DNA of 64,000 bases from the NCBI RefSeq assembly GCF_000245015.1, contig NZ_JH600070.1:2142634-2206633 (forward strand), written 5' to 3'. This DNA is from Beggiatoa alba B18LD (GTDB lineage: Bacteria; Pseudomonadota; Gammaproteobacteria; Beggiatoales; Beggiatoaceae). The translations under genes were made by a program, and so were the position numbers. Positions 25,362 to 36,882 of this stretch are shown one piece after another (the stretch's first letter is position 1; each line of letters begins with the position of its first letter). The notes beneath the pieces are model-generated. The model saw only the letters and a program-made list of their open reading frames with translations. It searched no databases and was not told the origin of the DNA.

Positions 25362-25369
25362 TCTCCTTG

Positions 25370-25792
25370 TTAAGAAAAGAGATTTTGCCACCAACGAAAT
25401 TGTTTTTGTTTCGGTGTGTTGAGCTTATCTAAAGAATGGGGTGGAATTTTGCTGAGTAACCAACGCGGGATAATTGGTTCTTGGCTGATTTGACAACCTG
25501 AGCCGAGTTGTTGGGGGGTAAATACTTTTATCATGGCAGGATTTTCTACATTATCCGCATAAATCAGCCCGCAAAAATCACCCTTCGATTTATAGCGTAG
25601 CAATTCGTCTAATTCTTCAATAAATTGGCTTAAATAGTCAGTCGCAACAGGATGTTGTGGTACGGTATCGCCCACACAGTACACATACCAGCCATCAGGT
25701 TGTGCTTGTACTTTTTCCCATAATGCTTCTAGTTGAGCCCAGCGTAAAATCCCTGAAAAACGACTTTTATAATGTTGTTCAAATGCAAACAT
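25370..25792 (-). CDS. Hypothetical protein, 140 residues
   Basis: A soluble, tryptophan-rich protein (LRWAQLEALWEKVQAQPDGWYVYCVGD, then FRWWQNLFS at the end) with no signal peptide or membrane segment. I do not recognise a family. Composition and codon use look like the neighbours, so it is probably a real gene. It converges on the cytidylyltransferase gene with 8 bases between stops. Confidence 0.6.
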   Translation of the reverse strand: MFAFEQHYKSRFSGILRWAQLEALWEKVQAQPDGWYVYCVGDTVPQHPVATDYLSQFIEELDELLRYKSKGDFCGLIYADNVENPAMIKVFTPQQLGSGCQISQEPIIPRWLLSKIPPHSLDKLNTPKQKQFRWWQNLFS

Positions 25793-27158
<1,366 letters not shown>

Positions 27159-27161
27159 ATA

Positions 27162-28022
27162 ATGTTTATTCAACGTCTTGCAATTCTCGGGGTTGGGCTG
27201 ATTGGTGGCTCTTTAGCACGTGCGTTAAAACGGGCGCAAGTGTGTGCTGAAGTCATAGGCTGTGGACGACAACTTGATAATTTACAAGAAGCGTTGCGCT
27301 TGGGGGTTATTGACCATTACACGACAGATATAGCAGAGGCGGTACGCGATGCCGATGTCGTCGTTGTTGCAGTCCCGTTGGGACAAATGGCTTCTGTTTT
27401 TTCTAGCATTCGTCCTGCCCTTGCACCTCATGCAATTATTACAGACGTTGGTAGCGCGAAAGCCAGCGTTGTTGAAGAAGCCTATCAGCATTTAGGCGAG
27501 CATTTAGGGCGTTTTGTGCCCGCTCATCCGATTGCAGGGACTGAAAAAAGTGGCGTAGCGGCTTCGTTCGCCAGTCTTTTTGAAAATCGGCGTGTGATTT
27601 TAACCCCATTAGCGGAAACAGACCCTCAAGCGACTGCATTAGTGACGCAGTTGTGGCAACACACAGGTGCAGAAGTGGTAAACATGAGCGTTGAGCATCA
27701 TGATGAGGTGCTGGCGGCAACCAGTCATTTGCCCCATGTATTGGCTTATAGCTTGGTGGATACATTGGCTCAAATGGAAGACCGCCGTGAAATTTTCCGT
27801 TTTGCAGCGGGTGGCTTTCGGGATTTTACCCGTATTGCATCTAGTGACCCTAAAATGTGGCATGACATCTGTTTAGCCAATCGCAGTGCGATTTTGCATG
27901 TATTAGCGCAATTTAACGCGGATTTAGCTGAGTTAGCTGATGCAATTGAACATGGTGATAGTGCGCATATTCTCTCGATTTTTAGTCGTGCCAAAATGGC
28001 CCGCGACAAATTTTCTGGTTAG
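27162..28022 (+). CDS. tyrA: Prephenate/arogenate dehydrogenase (TyrA family)
   Basis: Oxidatively decarboxylates prephenate or arogenate in tyrosine synthesis. The 286-residue monofunctional form (no chorismate mutase domain) has the Rossmann motif ILGVGLIGGSLARALKR, VVAVPLGQM, ITDVGSAKASV, the substrate motif PAHPIAGTEKSGVAAS and the later HDEVLAATSHLPHVLAYSL. It is linked to pheS by a 3-base gap. In many gammaproteobacteria tyrA precedes aroA-cmk-rpsA; here a TerC gene lies between. Confidence 0.92.
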   Translation: MFIQRLAILGVGLIGGSLARALKRAQVCAEVIGCGRQLDNLQEALRLGVIDHYTTDIAEAVRDADVVVVAVPLGQMASVFSSIRPALAPHAIITDVGSAKASVVEEAYQHLGEHLGRFVPAHPIAGTEKSGVAASFASLFENRRVILTPLAETDPQATALVTQLWQHTGAEVVNMSVEHHDEVLAATSHLPHVLAYSLVDTLAQMEDRREIFRFAAGGFRDFTRIASSDPKMWHDICLANRSAILHVLAQFNADLAELADAIEHGDSAHILSIFSRAKMARDKFSG

Positions 28023-28100
28023 TTCTTTACTTCACTAACACCTTATTTGGACATAATATGTACATTTAAGCCTAGCAAAATAACGTCAAGGGATACATTT

Positions 28101-29069
28101 ATGGAATTTCTATTTAGCGAGTTTTTGGGCACTGCCGTTTGGTTGTGGCTCATGTTCATGGGAATTGTCTTTTTCCTACTGGTTTTTGATTTAGGCGTAC
28201 TCAATCGTAAAGACCACGAAATCGGCATGACAGAAAGTCTTTGGCTTAGTAGTTTTTATATCGCTATCGCCATTTTATTTGGCGTTTGGGTTTGGTGGTA
28301 TATGGGCGCGAAAGCGGGGATGGATTTCTTTACGGGCTTTCTTGTAGAAAAAACCCTTGCGCTGGATAATATTTTTGTAATTTCCTTGATTTTTAGCTAT
28401 TTTGCTATTCCGCGAATTTATCAACATCGCGTGTTATTTTGGGGAATTTTAGGCGTTATTATCTTACGCGGTATTATGATTGCGCTTGGCGCGGCGTTGG
28501 TGACAAACTTTAGTTGGATATTGTATATATTCGGAATTTTCTTAATTGGAACAGGGATTAAAATGCTCATCATGATGGATGACACCCCTGATATTGCCAG
28601 TAATCCATTATTAAAATTCGCTCGTGGTCATTTCCGTATTACTCCTACGTTGCATGAAAATGCGTTTTTTGTAAAACAGCATTCAGCATCAACAAATCGC
28701 TTAGAATGGTTTATGACACCGTTATTTTTAGCATTAATGTTGATTGAAATCGCTGATTTAATCTTTGCAGTTGATTCTATTCCTGCCATTTTTGCAATAA
28801 CGCAAGATACTTATATCGTCTATACTTCAAATATCTTTGCTATCTTAGGGTTACGCGCTTTATATTTCGCTTTATCTGCAATGATGCATCGTTTCCATTA
28901 TTTAAAATATGCGTTGGCAATTTTATTAATCGTTATTGGTGGCAAAATTTTATTGGCACACGTCATCAAAATTCCCGCTTATGTTTCGCTCACTGTGACA
29001 GTCGCAATTTTAAGTGCGGGGATTATTTACTCACTGATGAAAACACGCACTGAGCATTCAAGCCATTAA
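28101..29069 (+). CDS. TerC-family integral membrane protein (Alx-like)
   Basis: A protein of 322 residues with about nine membrane segments. The intramembrane acidic motifs FDLGVLNRKDHEIG, KTLALDNIFVISLIFSYF and EIADLIFAVDSIPAIFAIT are typical of TerC/Alx, a group linked to tellurite resistance, manganese export and metalation of exported enzymes. ATG 28101 has AAGGGA at 28088; the upstream in-frame ATG at 28047 lacks such a site. The leader is too short for a yybP-ykoY riboswitch. A strong terminator follows. Confidence 0.92.
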   Translation: MEFLFSEFLGTAVWLWLMFMGIVFFLLVFDLGVLNRKDHEIGMTESLWLSSFYIAIAILFGVWVWWYMGAKAGMDFFTGFLVEKTLALDNIFVISLIFSYFAIPRIYQHRVLFWGILGVIILRGIMIALGAALVTNFSWILYIFGIFLIGTGIKMLIMMDDTPDIASNPLLKFARGHFRITPTLHENAFFVKQHSASTNRLEWFMTPLFLALMLIEIADLIFAVDSIPAIFAITQDTYIVYTSNIFAILGLRALYFALSAMMHRFHYLKYALAILLIVIGGKILLAHVIKIPAYVSLTVTVAILSAGIIYSLMKTRTEHSSH

Positions 29070-29114
29070 GCACATCATTTTTTACGCCTAGGAGATAACA
29101 ATCCTATCTATTCT

Positions 29115-29140
29115 CCCCTTCCATTTTTGGAAGGGGTTTT
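29115..29140 (+). terminator. Intrinsic terminator after the TerC gene
   Basis: CCCCTTCC (29115-29122), loop ATTTTT, GGAAGGGG (29129-29136), then TTTT. Confidence 0.85.
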
Positions 29141-29247
29141 ATAAGTTCTGTCAATGAAATAGCTTGTCCTAAATATGCAATTTTTCTTTTTTTTCCTTTC
29201 GTTGCATAAGTTAGATTATACTAAATGTTTGCATTTTACTTGATACC

Positions 29248-30570
29248 ATGACAATGACCCATTCTAAACGTTTTATTGTGCAAGCTGGGGGACAATTACG
29301 CGGTGAGCATCGTGTACCCGGTGATAAATCTATTTCCCATCGTTCTATTATGCTTGGCGCATTGGCAGAGGGGACAACCCATGTCAGCGGTTTTTTAGAG
29401 GGTGAGGATACCCTTGCAACCTTAGCCGCCTTTCAAGCAATGGGGGTTAAGATTACCCGCCCTAGTTTAGAAGCCGTGACGATTGAAGGGGTTGGCTTGC
29501 ATGGCTTAAAAGCACCTGCACAAGCATTGTATTTGGGCAATTCAGGTACGTCGATGCGATTGATGTCGGGTATTTTAGCAGGGCAATCTTTTTCAGTGGA
29601 AATGACGGGCGACCCGTCTTTATCTCGCCGTCCAATGAAGCGAGTCACTGTACCATTAGCCCAAATGGGCGCAAAAATTGATACCGCTGAGAATGGAACG
29701 CCACCTTTAAAAATTCATGCAGGACAAGGGTTACAAGGTATCGATTACACAATGCCGATTGCTAGCGCACAAGTTAAATCTTGCTTATTACTCGCTGGCT
29801 TATATGCTAAAGGAATGACTTGTATTACAGAACCTGCGCCAACCCGTGACCATACCGAACGTATGTTGCGCGGTTTTGGTTATCCAATTCAACAAGCGGG
29901 TGATAAGGTCTGCTTGCAAGGAGGCGGGCGTTTACAAGCAACTGATATCGAAGTCCCTGCGGATATCTCTTCTGCTGCGTTTTTCATGGTAGGTGCAAGT
30001 ATTGCGGCGGGTTCGGACATTATTTTAAAACACGTGGGTATTAATCCAACTCGAATCGGGGTTTTAAATATCCTGCGCTTAATGGGTGCAAAAATTACGT
30101 TATTGAATGAGCGTGAAATTGGGGGCGAACCTGTTGCGGATATTCGTGTGCAAGCAAGTCCTTTAAAAGGTATCCGTATTCCTGTCGACCAAGTTCCGTT
30201 GGCGATTGATGAATTTCCTGCGATTTTTATCGCGGCAGCCTGTGCTGAAGGGGAAACCATTTTAACCGACGCGGAAGAATTACGGGTTAAAGAAAGCGAT
30301 AGAATTCAAGTTATGGCAGACGGTTTGCTTAAATTAGGCATATCAGCCCAACCAACCCCAGATGGAATTGTTATTAAAGGGGGACAGTTACAGGGTGGGA
30401 TTATCGATAGCCATGGCGACCATCGTATTGCGATGTCTTTTACAATTGCTGGGTTACGCGCAAATGGCACGATAGAAATTGAAGACTGCGCCAATGTTGC
30501 CACCTCTTTCCCAACATTTATTCAACTCGCACAAACAGCGGGTATTCAAGTTCAAGAACAAGAGGCATAA
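29248..30570 (+). CDS. aroA: 3-phosphoshikimate 1-carboxyvinyltransferase (EPSP synthase)
   Basis: Condenses shikimate 3-phosphate with phosphoenolpyruvate, step six of chorismate synthesis. The 440-residue length is normal. Motifs include GDKSISHRSIMLGALAEG near residue 25, LGNSGTSMRLMSGILAGQ near 95, GDPSLSRRPMKRV, and the C-terminal EELRVKESDRIQVMADGL and SHGDHRIAMSF. The start may be the ATG at 29248 or the one at 29254. It begins the conserved aroA-cmk-rpsA-ihfB order; cmk starts 1-4 bases after its stop. Confidence 0.96.
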   Translation: MTMTHSKRFIVQAGGQLRGEHRVPGDKSISHRSIMLGALAEGTTHVSGFLEGEDTLATLAAFQAMGVKITRPSLEAVTIEGVGLHGLKAPAQALYLGNSGTSMRLMSGILAGQSFSVEMTGDPSLSRRPMKRVTVPLAQMGAKIDTAENGTPPLKIHAGQGLQGIDYTMPIASAQVKSCLLLAGLYAKGMTCITEPAPTRDHTERMLRGFGYPIQQAGDKVCLQGGGRLQATDIEVPADISSAAFFMVGASIAAGSDIILKHVGINPTRIGVLNILRLMGAKITLLNEREIGGEPVADIRVQASPLKGIRIPVDQVPLAIDEFPAIFIAAACAEGETILTDAEELRVKESDRIQVMADGLLKLGISAQPTPDGIVIKGGQLQGGIIDSHGDHRIAMSFTIAGLRANGTIEIEDCANVATSFPTFIQLAQTAGIQVQEQEA

Positions 30571-30573
30571 GTG

Positions 30574-31275
30574 ATGACATATCAGTCCACCCCTGTGATT
30601 ACTATTGATGGTCCTGGGGGTTCAGGTAAAGGAACGATAATGTTACGGGTTGCTCGCTATTTAGGCTGGCACACATTAGATAGTGGGGCAATGTATCGTG
30701 TATTAGCCCTAGCCGCGCAAAAGCATCAAGTGGCTTTAGATGATGAAATTGGTTTAGTTCGTGTTGCTAATCAATTAGATGTACAATTCACTGCACAACC
30801 TGATTTAAGTGATACACGGGCAATCTTAGAGGGGGAAGATGTCAGTGTTGCCTTACGCACAGAGGCAACAGGCTCTGCTGCTTCAAAAATTGCCGCCCTT
30901 GTAGGTGTCCGTCAAGCACTATTAAATCGCCAACGGGCTTTCCGTTGCGCACCAGGTCTCGTTGCCGATGGTCGTGATATGGGAACAGTTGTCTTTCCTG
31001 ATGCAGGCGTAAAAATATTTTTAACGGCAAGTGTTGAAGAACGCGCAGAGCGTCGTTATAAACAGTTGAAAGGCAAAGGAATGAATGCTAAACTTGCTGA
31101 CCTTATTATAGAAATTGCGGATCGGGATGAGCGGGATCGCAATCGTGCTACTGCCCCATTAATCCCAGCACAGGATGCGCAAATTATTGATACAACAGGT
31201 GTATCAATTGAAAAAGTAGTAGCACAAATTTTACAACTGGTGTCTGTTAACACTGAAAAACTCATGATTGCTTAA
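30574..31275 (+). CDS. cmk: Cytidylate kinase
   Basis: Phosphorylates CMP and dCMP. The P-loop is [15 protein letters not shown] near residue 10; the [25 protein letters not shown] and [14 protein letters not shown] motifs are characteristic. ATG 30574 gives 233 residues; GTG 30571 would add one. It is tightly coupled to aroA and precedes rpsA, as in most Proteobacteria. Confidence 0.95.
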   Translation: MTYQSTPVITIDGPGGSGKGTIMLRVARYLGWHTLDSGAMYRVLALAAQKHQVALDDEIGLVRVANQLDVQFTAQPDLSDTRAILEGEDVSVALRTEATGSAASKIAALVGVRQALLNRQRAFRCAPGLVADGRDMGTVVFPDAGVKIFLTASVEERAERRYKQLKGKGMNAKLADLIIEIADRDERDRNRATAPLIPAQDAQIIDTTGVSIEKVVAQILQLVSVNTEKLMIA

Positions 31276-31308
31276 TCTGTTGGCGAATCATGGTCTCTTT
31301 TAATTAAC

Positions 31309-31373
31309 CCACATACCACAACTATGTGGCAGTAACTATTAATACCCTCGATAAACTTATCTAGGGTCAGGGG
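31309..31373 (+). promoter_or_regulatory. rpsA leader with two hairpins next to the ribosome site
   Basis: CCACATA (31309-31315) pairs with TATGTGG (31323-31329). ACCCTCGATAA pairs, with one mismatch, with TTATCTAGGGT (31344-31367). CAGGGG at 31368-31373 is the likely ribosome site 7 bases before the rpsA ATG. In E. coli the rpsA leader folds into hairpins through which free S1 represses its own translation; a similar role is plausible here but not shown. Confidence 0.45.
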
Positions 31374-31379
31374 TTTGTA

Positions 31380-33050
31380 ATGAGCGAAAGCTTTGCTGAA
31401 TTATTTGCGGAAAGTCAAGTAAAACAAAATATGTTACCCGGCAGTATCGTTACGGGAACAGTGGTCGAAATCCGTGCGGATGTTGTGATCGTCAATGCTG
31501 GTCTGAAATCCGAAGGCGTGATTCCCATCAAAGAGTTTTACAACAGTAATAATGAATTAGAAGTTGCCGTCGGCGATGTTGTGGATGTCGCCCTTGATGC
31601 GGTGGAAGATGGATTTGGTGAAACACGTTTATCTCGTGAAAAAGCCAAACGTGCGGCTTCTTGGAAAGATTTGGAAAATGCCTTTGAAAACACTGCGACC
31701 ATCACCGGTATTATCACTGATAAAGTTAAAGGTGGCTTTACAGTTAATATCAATGATATTCGTGCATTCTTACCGGGGTCTTTGGTGGACGTGCGTCCTG
31801 TGCGCGATACCAGCTACTTGGAAGGCAAACCATTAGAATTTAAGGTTATCAAACTTGACCGCCGTCGTAACAACGTTGTTGTTTCACGTCGTGCCGTGGT
31901 TGAAAAGGAAAACAGTCAAGAACGCGAAGCCTTATTAGAAACCATGCAAGAAGGCATGAGTTTACGCGGTGTGGTGAAAAACCTCACTGATTACGGCGCA
32001 TTTGTGGACTTAGGTGGCGTTGACGGTTTACTACATATCACCGATATGTCATGGAAACGTGTTAAACATCCTAATGAAGTGGTCAATGTCGGTGACGAAG
32101 TAGAAGTAAAAGTCCTGAAATTTGACCGCGAACGTGTCCGTGTTTCTCTGGGCTTAAAACAATTAGGCGAAGACCCATGGGTCGATATTGCCCGCCGTTA
32201 CCCCGAAGGAACTCGCTTATTTGGCAAAGTCACCAACTTAACGGATTACGGTTGCTTTGTTGAAATTGAATCTGGTGTTGAAGGATTAGTCCACGTTTCC
32301 GAAATGGATTGGACCAATAAAAACGTACATCCTTCCAAAATTGTCCAAGTCGGTGATGAAGTTGAAGTCATGGTCTTAGACATTGATGAAGAACGCCGTC
32401 GGATTTCTTTAGGTATCAAACAATGCCAAGTCAATCCTTGGGATGGCTTTGCAGCAACCCATAATAAGAATGACCGAGTTGTCGGTACTATCAAATCTAT
32501 CACCGACTTTGGTATTTTCGTCGGCTTAGATGGCGGTATTGATGGCTTAGTCCACCTTTCTGATATTTCTTGGAACGAGACGGGTGAAGAAGCTGTACGC
32601 CGTTACAAGAAAGGGGATGAAATTGAAGCGGTTGTATTGGCTGTTGACCCCGAGCGCGAGCGTATCTCTCTTGGTATCAAACAGTTAGAAAAAGACCCCT
32701 TCTCTCATTTCGTTGCAGAATATCCTAAGGGAAGTTTAGTGAAAGGTGTGGTCAAGGAAGTTGACCCGAAAGGCGCGATGATTCAGTTACAAGATGGCGT
32801 TGAAGGCTATCTGCGTGCATCTGAATTAACCCGTGATCGGGTTGAAGACGCTCGTACACTCTTGAAAGAAGGCGAAGACATCGAAGCGAAGTTTATCGGT
32901 GTTGATCGGAAGAAGCGTGTCATTTCTTTATCTATCAAAGCGAAAGAAACAGATGAAGAATCTGCCGCTATCCAAGATTACAGCCGTTCCCAACCTTCAT
33001 TAGGCGCGACATTAGGCGACCTTTTGAAAGAACAAATGGATAAAGAGTAA
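31380..33050 (+). CDS. rpsA: Small ribosomal subunit protein S1
   Basis: Binds mRNA on the 30S subunit and helps initiate translation. The 556-residue protein has six S1 (OB-fold) repeats, visible in segments such as [40 protein letters not shown] and [20 protein letters not shown]. The C-terminal LGDLLKEQM is typical. Context cmk-rpsA-ihfB is conserved. Confidence 0.97.
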   Translation: MSESFAELFAESQVKQNMLPGSIVTGTVVEIRADVVIVNAGLKSEGVIPIKEFYNSNNELEVAVGDVVDVALDAVEDGFGETRLSREKAKRAASWKDLENAFENTATITGIITDKVKGGFTVNINDIRAFLPGSLVDVRPVRDTSYLEGKPLEFKVIKLDRRRNNVVVSRRAVVEKENSQEREALLETMQEGMSLRGVVKNLTDYGAFVDLGGVDGLLHITDMSWKRVKHPNEVVNVGDEVEVKVLKFDRERVRVSLGLKQLGEDPWVDIARRYPEGTRLFGKVTNLTDYGCFVEIESGVEGLVHVSEMDWTNKNVHPSKIVQVGDEVEVMVLDIDEERRRISLGIKQCQVNPWDGFAATHNKNDRVVGTIKSITDFGIFVGLDGGIDGLVHLSDISWNETGEEAVRRYKKGDEIEAVVLAVDPERERISLGIKQLEKDPFSHFVAEYPKGSLVKGVVKEVDPKGAMIQLQDGVEGYLRASELTRDRVEDARTLLKEGEDIEAKFIGVDRKKRVISLSIKAKETDEESAAIQDYSRSQPSLGATLGDLLKEQMDKE

Positions 33051-33087
33051 ATTTAGGCTTTCTGTTAGTCGTTTAGAAAGGCAAGTG

Positions 33088-33122
33088 TTTAAAGACCTTA
33101 CATAACTGTAAGGTTTTAAACA
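33088..33122 (+). terminator. Hairpin terminator after rpsA
   Basis: A long dyad, GTTTAAAGACCTTAC against GTAAGGTTTTAAAC with loop ATAACT and T residues within the 3' arm. It separates rpsA from ihfB. Confidence 0.65.
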
Positions 33123-33178
33123 CTTTAAATAATAAAAAAACACTCAATATCAACTACTTTTATTCAGGGTACATATAA

Positions 33179-33460
33179 ATGACAAAGTCTGAACTGATCG
33201 AAGCGATTGCGCAAAAACAAACGCAATTAGCCCACAAAGACATTGATTTAGCAGTGAAAACACTGTTAGAGCATATGGCACAAGCCTTAGCGAATGGGGA
33301 ACGCATTGAGATTCGCGGCTTTGGTAGCTTCTCTTTACATTTCCGTCCACCCCGTGTTGGTCGCAACCCCAAAACAGGAGATGCAGTCTCCTTACCCGCG
33401 AAACATGTCCCACACTTCAAGCCAGGTAAAGAATTGCGGGATCGGGTTAACGTTCTGTAA
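33179..33460 (+). CDS. ihfB: Integration host factor subunit beta
   Basis: A 93-residue DNA-bending protein that pairs with IhfA. It has [13 protein letters not shown] at the N-terminus, [20 protein letters not shown] and the DNA-intercalating arm [22 protein letters not shown]. Its partner ihfA is at 39278-39580, so both subunits lie within 6.5 kb of each other here. It follows rpsA, the standard position. Confidence 0.96.
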   Translation: MTKSELIEAIAQKQTQLAHKDIDLAVKTLLEHMAQALANGERIEIRGFGSFSLHFRPPRVGRNPKTGDAVSLPAKHVPHFKPGKELRDRVNVL

Positions 33461-33557
33461 TTTCTGTAAGGGTAGGTACAGCGTAAAATTGAATTTACTT
33501 GCCGTGGAATGGTTGACCGAATTCCACGTTCTGTAATACGAATCTTGAGATTGACCC

Positions 33558-33601
33558 GCCTGTCTATACAATACAACTTATGTATTTATAGACGGGCTTT
33601 T
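33558..33601 (+). terminator. Intrinsic terminator after ihfB
   Basis: GCCTGTCTATA (33558-33568) pairs with TATAGACGGGC (33587-33597) with one GU pair, followed by TTTT. Another dyad, CGTGGAAT (33503-33510) with ATTCCACG (33521-33528), lies upstream. Confidence 0.75.
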
Positions 33602-33915
33602 AAGTCCTTTCTTTATCGGAAAATAGGTTCTCTGTTTATCCGTTCACATTTAAAATGATTAATACGCAATGTGTGCTAGTCTATTACGACCCTACCTTTC
33701 TCAATTATTGATGTTTTGGAGTTTGAAACAAATCCCATGCGGAATGGAAATCTGCGCGACAACCGACAATCAGCGGTTTTGCTTAAGCTGGTCTCATGGT
33801 TTGGGTCTGCCTTAACAAACATTGTTTATAAGCAAGTGAGCACAGCGTATGGTTTAACGCTTTTTCTGTTCTACAAACGACGGTATAACAAAAACCGTTT
33901 GGGTGCGTACTTGTC
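33602..33915. other. Intergenic stretch where lapA would be expected
   Basis: About 310 bases between the ihfB terminator and lapB. In most gammaproteobacteria the small two-helix membrane protein gene lapA is here. The only frame of note (33716-33922, 68 codons) has no transmembrane segments, is arginine-rich and overlaps lapB, so I do not accept it as lapA. The sequence may hold the lapB promoter or an unrecognised RNA. Confidence 0.3.
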
Positions 33916-35088
33916 ATGTTAGAACTGTTATGGTTGTTATTGCCCGTTGCCGCTGCTTCGGGATGGTTAGCCGCTAAAAAACAGCATCGTCAAGTGCAGA
34001 ACGATGGACTCAATTTATTACGTTTTTCTTCGGATTATTTTCGCGGCTTAAATTATCTCCTCAATGAGCAACCTGATAAAGCAATTGATGTTTTTATCAA
34101 ATTAATAGATGTTGATAGCGATACCGTAGAAACGCATTTAGCGTTAGGGGCTTTGTTTCGCCGTCGGGGTGAAGTCAATCGCGCAATACGAATACATGAA
34201 AATTTAATTACACGCCCATCTTTAGACACCGCACAACGTCATCTTGCTGTGTTGGAACTGGCTTATGATTATCGGCGAGCAGGTTTACTAGACCGTGCGG
34301 AAGCATTATTTGAAAAATTAGTTGAATCAGAAGAGCATAGAGATTATGCATATCATCAACTATTAGATATTTATCAACAAGAACATGAATGGGATAAGGC
34401 TATCGCGACAGCTAATGCGCTAGCGAAAGTCTCTGATGAACGACTGAACACGTTAATTGCACATTATCATTGTGAACAAGTAGAAACACTCCGCCAACAA
34501 GCGTTATATAGCCAAGCACAAGCACGGTTACAATTAGCCTTAAAAAGCGATCCTGATTGTGTACGCGCCAGCTTACTAGAGGGAGAATTAGCCCTCGCAC
34601 AGGCACAATGGCAAACGGCAATCACTGCTTTTCAACGAGTTGGAGAGCAAGATAAAGATTATTTATCTGAAATTATAGAGCCTTTACAAATTTGTTATCA
34701 GCAGTTAGGGCAAGCAGATGCATTTATTCATTATTTACAATCATTATTAAACACCGATGCAGGGATGACCCCGATTCTTGAACTTGCCAAGATTTTACAA
34801 GCACGACAAGGCGAACAAGAAGCGGCAGATTTTGTTGTTAAACAGTTACATAAACGCCCCTCATTGCGTGGCTTAGATTTTTTACTCGATTTAGCATTGT
34901 CCAACTCTAGCAGTATTACCCACGAACATTTGTTATTACTCAAGGATATGACCACACAGTTATTAAGAAACCGTGCTATTTATCAATGTAATCATTGCGG
35001 TTTCCGTGGAAAAACGCTGCATTGGCAATGTCCAAGTTGTAAACAGTGGAATACAATTAAACCGATACAAGGAATTGATGGTGAATAA
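33916..35088 (+). CDS. lapB: Lipopolysaccharide assembly protein LapB (YciM)
   Basis: Inner-membrane TPR protein that, with FtsH, limits LpxC and so balances lipopolysaccharide synthesis. The 390-residue protein has an N-terminal anchor (residues 2-18), a run of TPR helices (about 45-330; for example [20 protein letters not shown] and [16 protein letters not shown]), and a C-terminal rubredoxin-type metal knuckle with two CxxC pairs (CNHC and CPSC near residues 355-375). The ATG of pyrF overlaps its end. Confidence 0.95.
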   Translation: MLELLWLLLPVAAASGWLAAKKQHRQVQNDGLNLLRFSSDYFRGLNYLLNEQPDKAIDVFIKLIDVDSDTVETHLALGALFRRRGEVNRAIRIHENLITRPSLDTAQRHLAVLELAYDYRRAGLLDRAEALFEKLVESEEHRDYAYHQLLDIYQQEHEWDKAIATANALAKVSDERLNTLIAHYHCEQVETLRQQALYSQAQARLQLALKSDPDCVRASLLEGELALAQAQWQTAITAFQRVGEQDKDYLSEIIEPLQICYQQLGQADAFIHYLQSLLNTDAGMTPILELAKILQARQGEQEAADFVVKQLHKRPSLRGLDFLLDLALSNSSSITHEHLLLLKDMTTQLLRNRAIYQCNHCGFRGKTLHWQCPSCKQWNTIKPIQGIDGE

Positions 35089-35779
35089 TACCGCCGCTTT
35101 AATTGTCGCTTTAGATTATCCAGAGGCTAAACCCGCGTTAGCATTAGCAGAGCAGTTAAAATCCACAGGATGTCGTTTAAAAGTAGGCATGGAATTATTT
35201 ACCCATGCAGGCCCTGCGCTGGTTGAAAAGCTGGTAAGCCAAGGTTTTGATGTTTTTCTAGATTTAAAATTTCATGACATCCCCAATACCGTTGCAGGCG
35301 CAGTTAAAGCAGCCGCTGAATTAGGGGTTTGGATGGTCAATGTACATGCATTAGGCGGGCGAGACATGCTCATTGCCGCACGTGAAGCCCTCGCGCCCTA
35401 TTCACAACGCCCTTTATTAATTGCTGTTAGCATTTTAACCAGCCTAGACAATACCGATTTATATGCGATGGGTTTGCATGGCTCATTAACCGATAATGTG
35501 TTACGTCTTGCCCGTTTAACAGAAACCAATGGTTTAGATGGGCTTGTTTGCTCACCACATGAAATTAGTTTAATTCGTCAATCAGTTAGCACCCAGTTAC
35601 AATTAGTCACACCGGGCATTCGTCCCCAACAAAGTCAACAGGATGACCAAAAACGCATTATGACACCACAGGAAGCCCTACAATTAGGCGCAAATTATCT
35701 TGTCATTGGTCGCCCAATTACACGTGCTCCCGACCCCTTGCAAGCACTACAGACGATAGCCCAATCACTGACAGCTTAA
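35078..35779 (+). CDS. pyrF: Orotidine 5'-phosphate decarboxylase
   Basis: Last step of UMP synthesis. The 233-residue protein starts at ATG 35078, overlapping lapB by 11 bases. The catalytic Lys-Asp array is in [14 protein letters not shown] near residue 61. [18 protein letters not shown] and TPGIRP complete the family signature. An in-frame ATG at 34973 lies deep in lapB and is rejected. The lapB-pyrF order is typical. Confidence 0.96.
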   Translation: MVNNTAALIVALDYPEAKPALALAEQLKSTGCRLKVGMELFTHAGPALVEKLVSQGFDVFLDLKFHDIPNTVAGAVKAAAELGVWMVNVHALGGRDMLIAAREALAPYSQRPLLIAVSILTSLDNTDLYAMGLHGSLTDNVLRLARLTETNGLDGLVCSPHEISLIRQSVSTQLQLVTPGIRPQQSQQDDQKRIMTPQEALQLGANYLVIGRPITRAPDPLQALQTIAQSLTA

Positions 35780-35797
35780 TGCAGGAGTTGCTTTTCT

Positions 35798-36844
35798 ATG
35801 CGTTCCCGTTTCTCATTGAATTTATTACTTAGCGTTTTGACCTTTTCCTGCGCCTCTTTTTCGGCAATTGCGGCAGATACTTACGTTGATTATTACGCAC
35901 GTGGGCAAGAATACGTACAAAAATCAGACTTTGAAAATGCCCGTAAAGCCTTTACTGAAGCCATTCATCGCGGTGAAAATGCCGCCTTAATCGACTTAGC
36001 ACAACTATATGAAACAGGAAAAGGCACAACCGTTGACCTAAAAAAAGCAGCCGCACTCTATGAAGAAGCCGCTCAACGAGGGTTAAAAGAGGCCCAATAT
36101 AAAATAGGCATCCTATATGCGGACGGTATCGGTGTCAGCCAAAATCCAACCCATGCGTTATATTGGCTTAACAAAGCGGAAGCAAATGGACATCCCGACG
36201 CGGCTAATATACGCGGAAAAGTTGAACGCTACTTACGCAATAACTACACAGAAGATTTTCGCAAAACCCAAGAAATGGCAGAAAGCGGACGCGCTGATGC
36301 ACAATATAAACTTGGGATGATGTATCGTGATGGTATTGGAACCGTTAAAAATTTAGTTCGTGCTACTGAATGGTTAAAAAAATCTGCGGAACAAGGCTTA
36401 TTTGACGCACAAGCCAAATTAGGCGTTATGTATTACGAAGGCTTAGGCATTGCACCTGACCCAGTGGAAGCCTTTCACTGGACAAAACTAGCTGCTGAAC
36501 AAGGTTACGCCCCATCACAAGCCTTATTAGCCACTATGTATCGTGATGGAAGAGGGACAGAAAAAAACCTCGCCACAGCATACCACTGGTTTTTAATTGC
36601 GTTGATGTATGGAAACAAAAGCGCAGAAGCCTCTGCCGATGCACTACTAAAAACGCTAACCCCTGAACAAATTGCGACAGGAGAACAGCTAACCAAAGAA
36701 TGGGTAAAAAATCATTTAACACCAAAAGCACCACAAAATGCGGACGAACAACCCATCGTTCCCATGCCTGAGATTGCAACGCCCATCACCACACTGCCCG
36801 ATGATGAAAGCCGTATAAATGCAGCTCCCGAAAAAACACAATAA
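35798..36844 (+). CDS. Secreted Sel1-repeat (TPR-like) protein
   Basis: A 348-residue protein with a signal peptide (first 26 residues, cleavage near AIAA-DTYV) and at least five Sel1-like repeats, for example AALIDLAQLYETGKG, AQYKIGILYADGIGV, AQYKLGMMYRDGIGT, AQAKLGVMYYEGLGI and SQALLATMYRDGRGT. The C-terminal 50 residues are proline-rich and acidic. Such periplasmic repeats usually mediate protein-protein contacts. It sits between pyrF and pheT with small gaps; a strong ribosome site (GCAGGAG) precedes ATG 35798. Confidence 0.85.
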   Translation: MRSRFSLNLLLSVLTFSCASFSAIAADTYVDYYARGQEYVQKSDFENARKAFTEAIHRGENAALIDLAQLYETGKGTTVDLKKAAALYEEAAQRGLKEAQYKIGILYADGIGVSQNPTHALYWLNKAEANGHPDAANIRGKVERYLRNNYTEDFRKTQEMAESGRADAQYKLGMMYRDGIGTVKNLVRATEWLKKSAEQGLFDAQAKLGVMYYEGLGIAPDPVEAFHWTKLAAEQGYAPSQALLATMYRDGRGTEKNLATAYHWFLIALMYGNKSAEASADALLKTLTPEQIATGEQLTKEWVKNHLTPKAPQNADEQPIVPMPEIATPITTLPDDESRINAAPEKTQ

Positions 36845-36882
36845 ATTACGACAAACAAAATAGTAACAATTAAGGTTTACCT

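Noticed and set aside
28023-28100. yybP-ykoY manganese riboswitch before the TerC gene
   Set aside because: The gap from tyrA is about 80 bases and lacks the conserved helices; AAGGGA before ATG 28101 looks like an ordinary ribosome site.
33716-33922. 68-codon frame before lapB as LapA or another gene
   Set aside because: No membrane helices, atypical arginine-rich composition, overlap with lapB and no ribosome site.
34973-35077. Upstream start for pyrF inside lapB
   Set aside because: The additional 35 residues do not resemble the family and would be an out-of-frame reading of the lapB metal-knuckle region.
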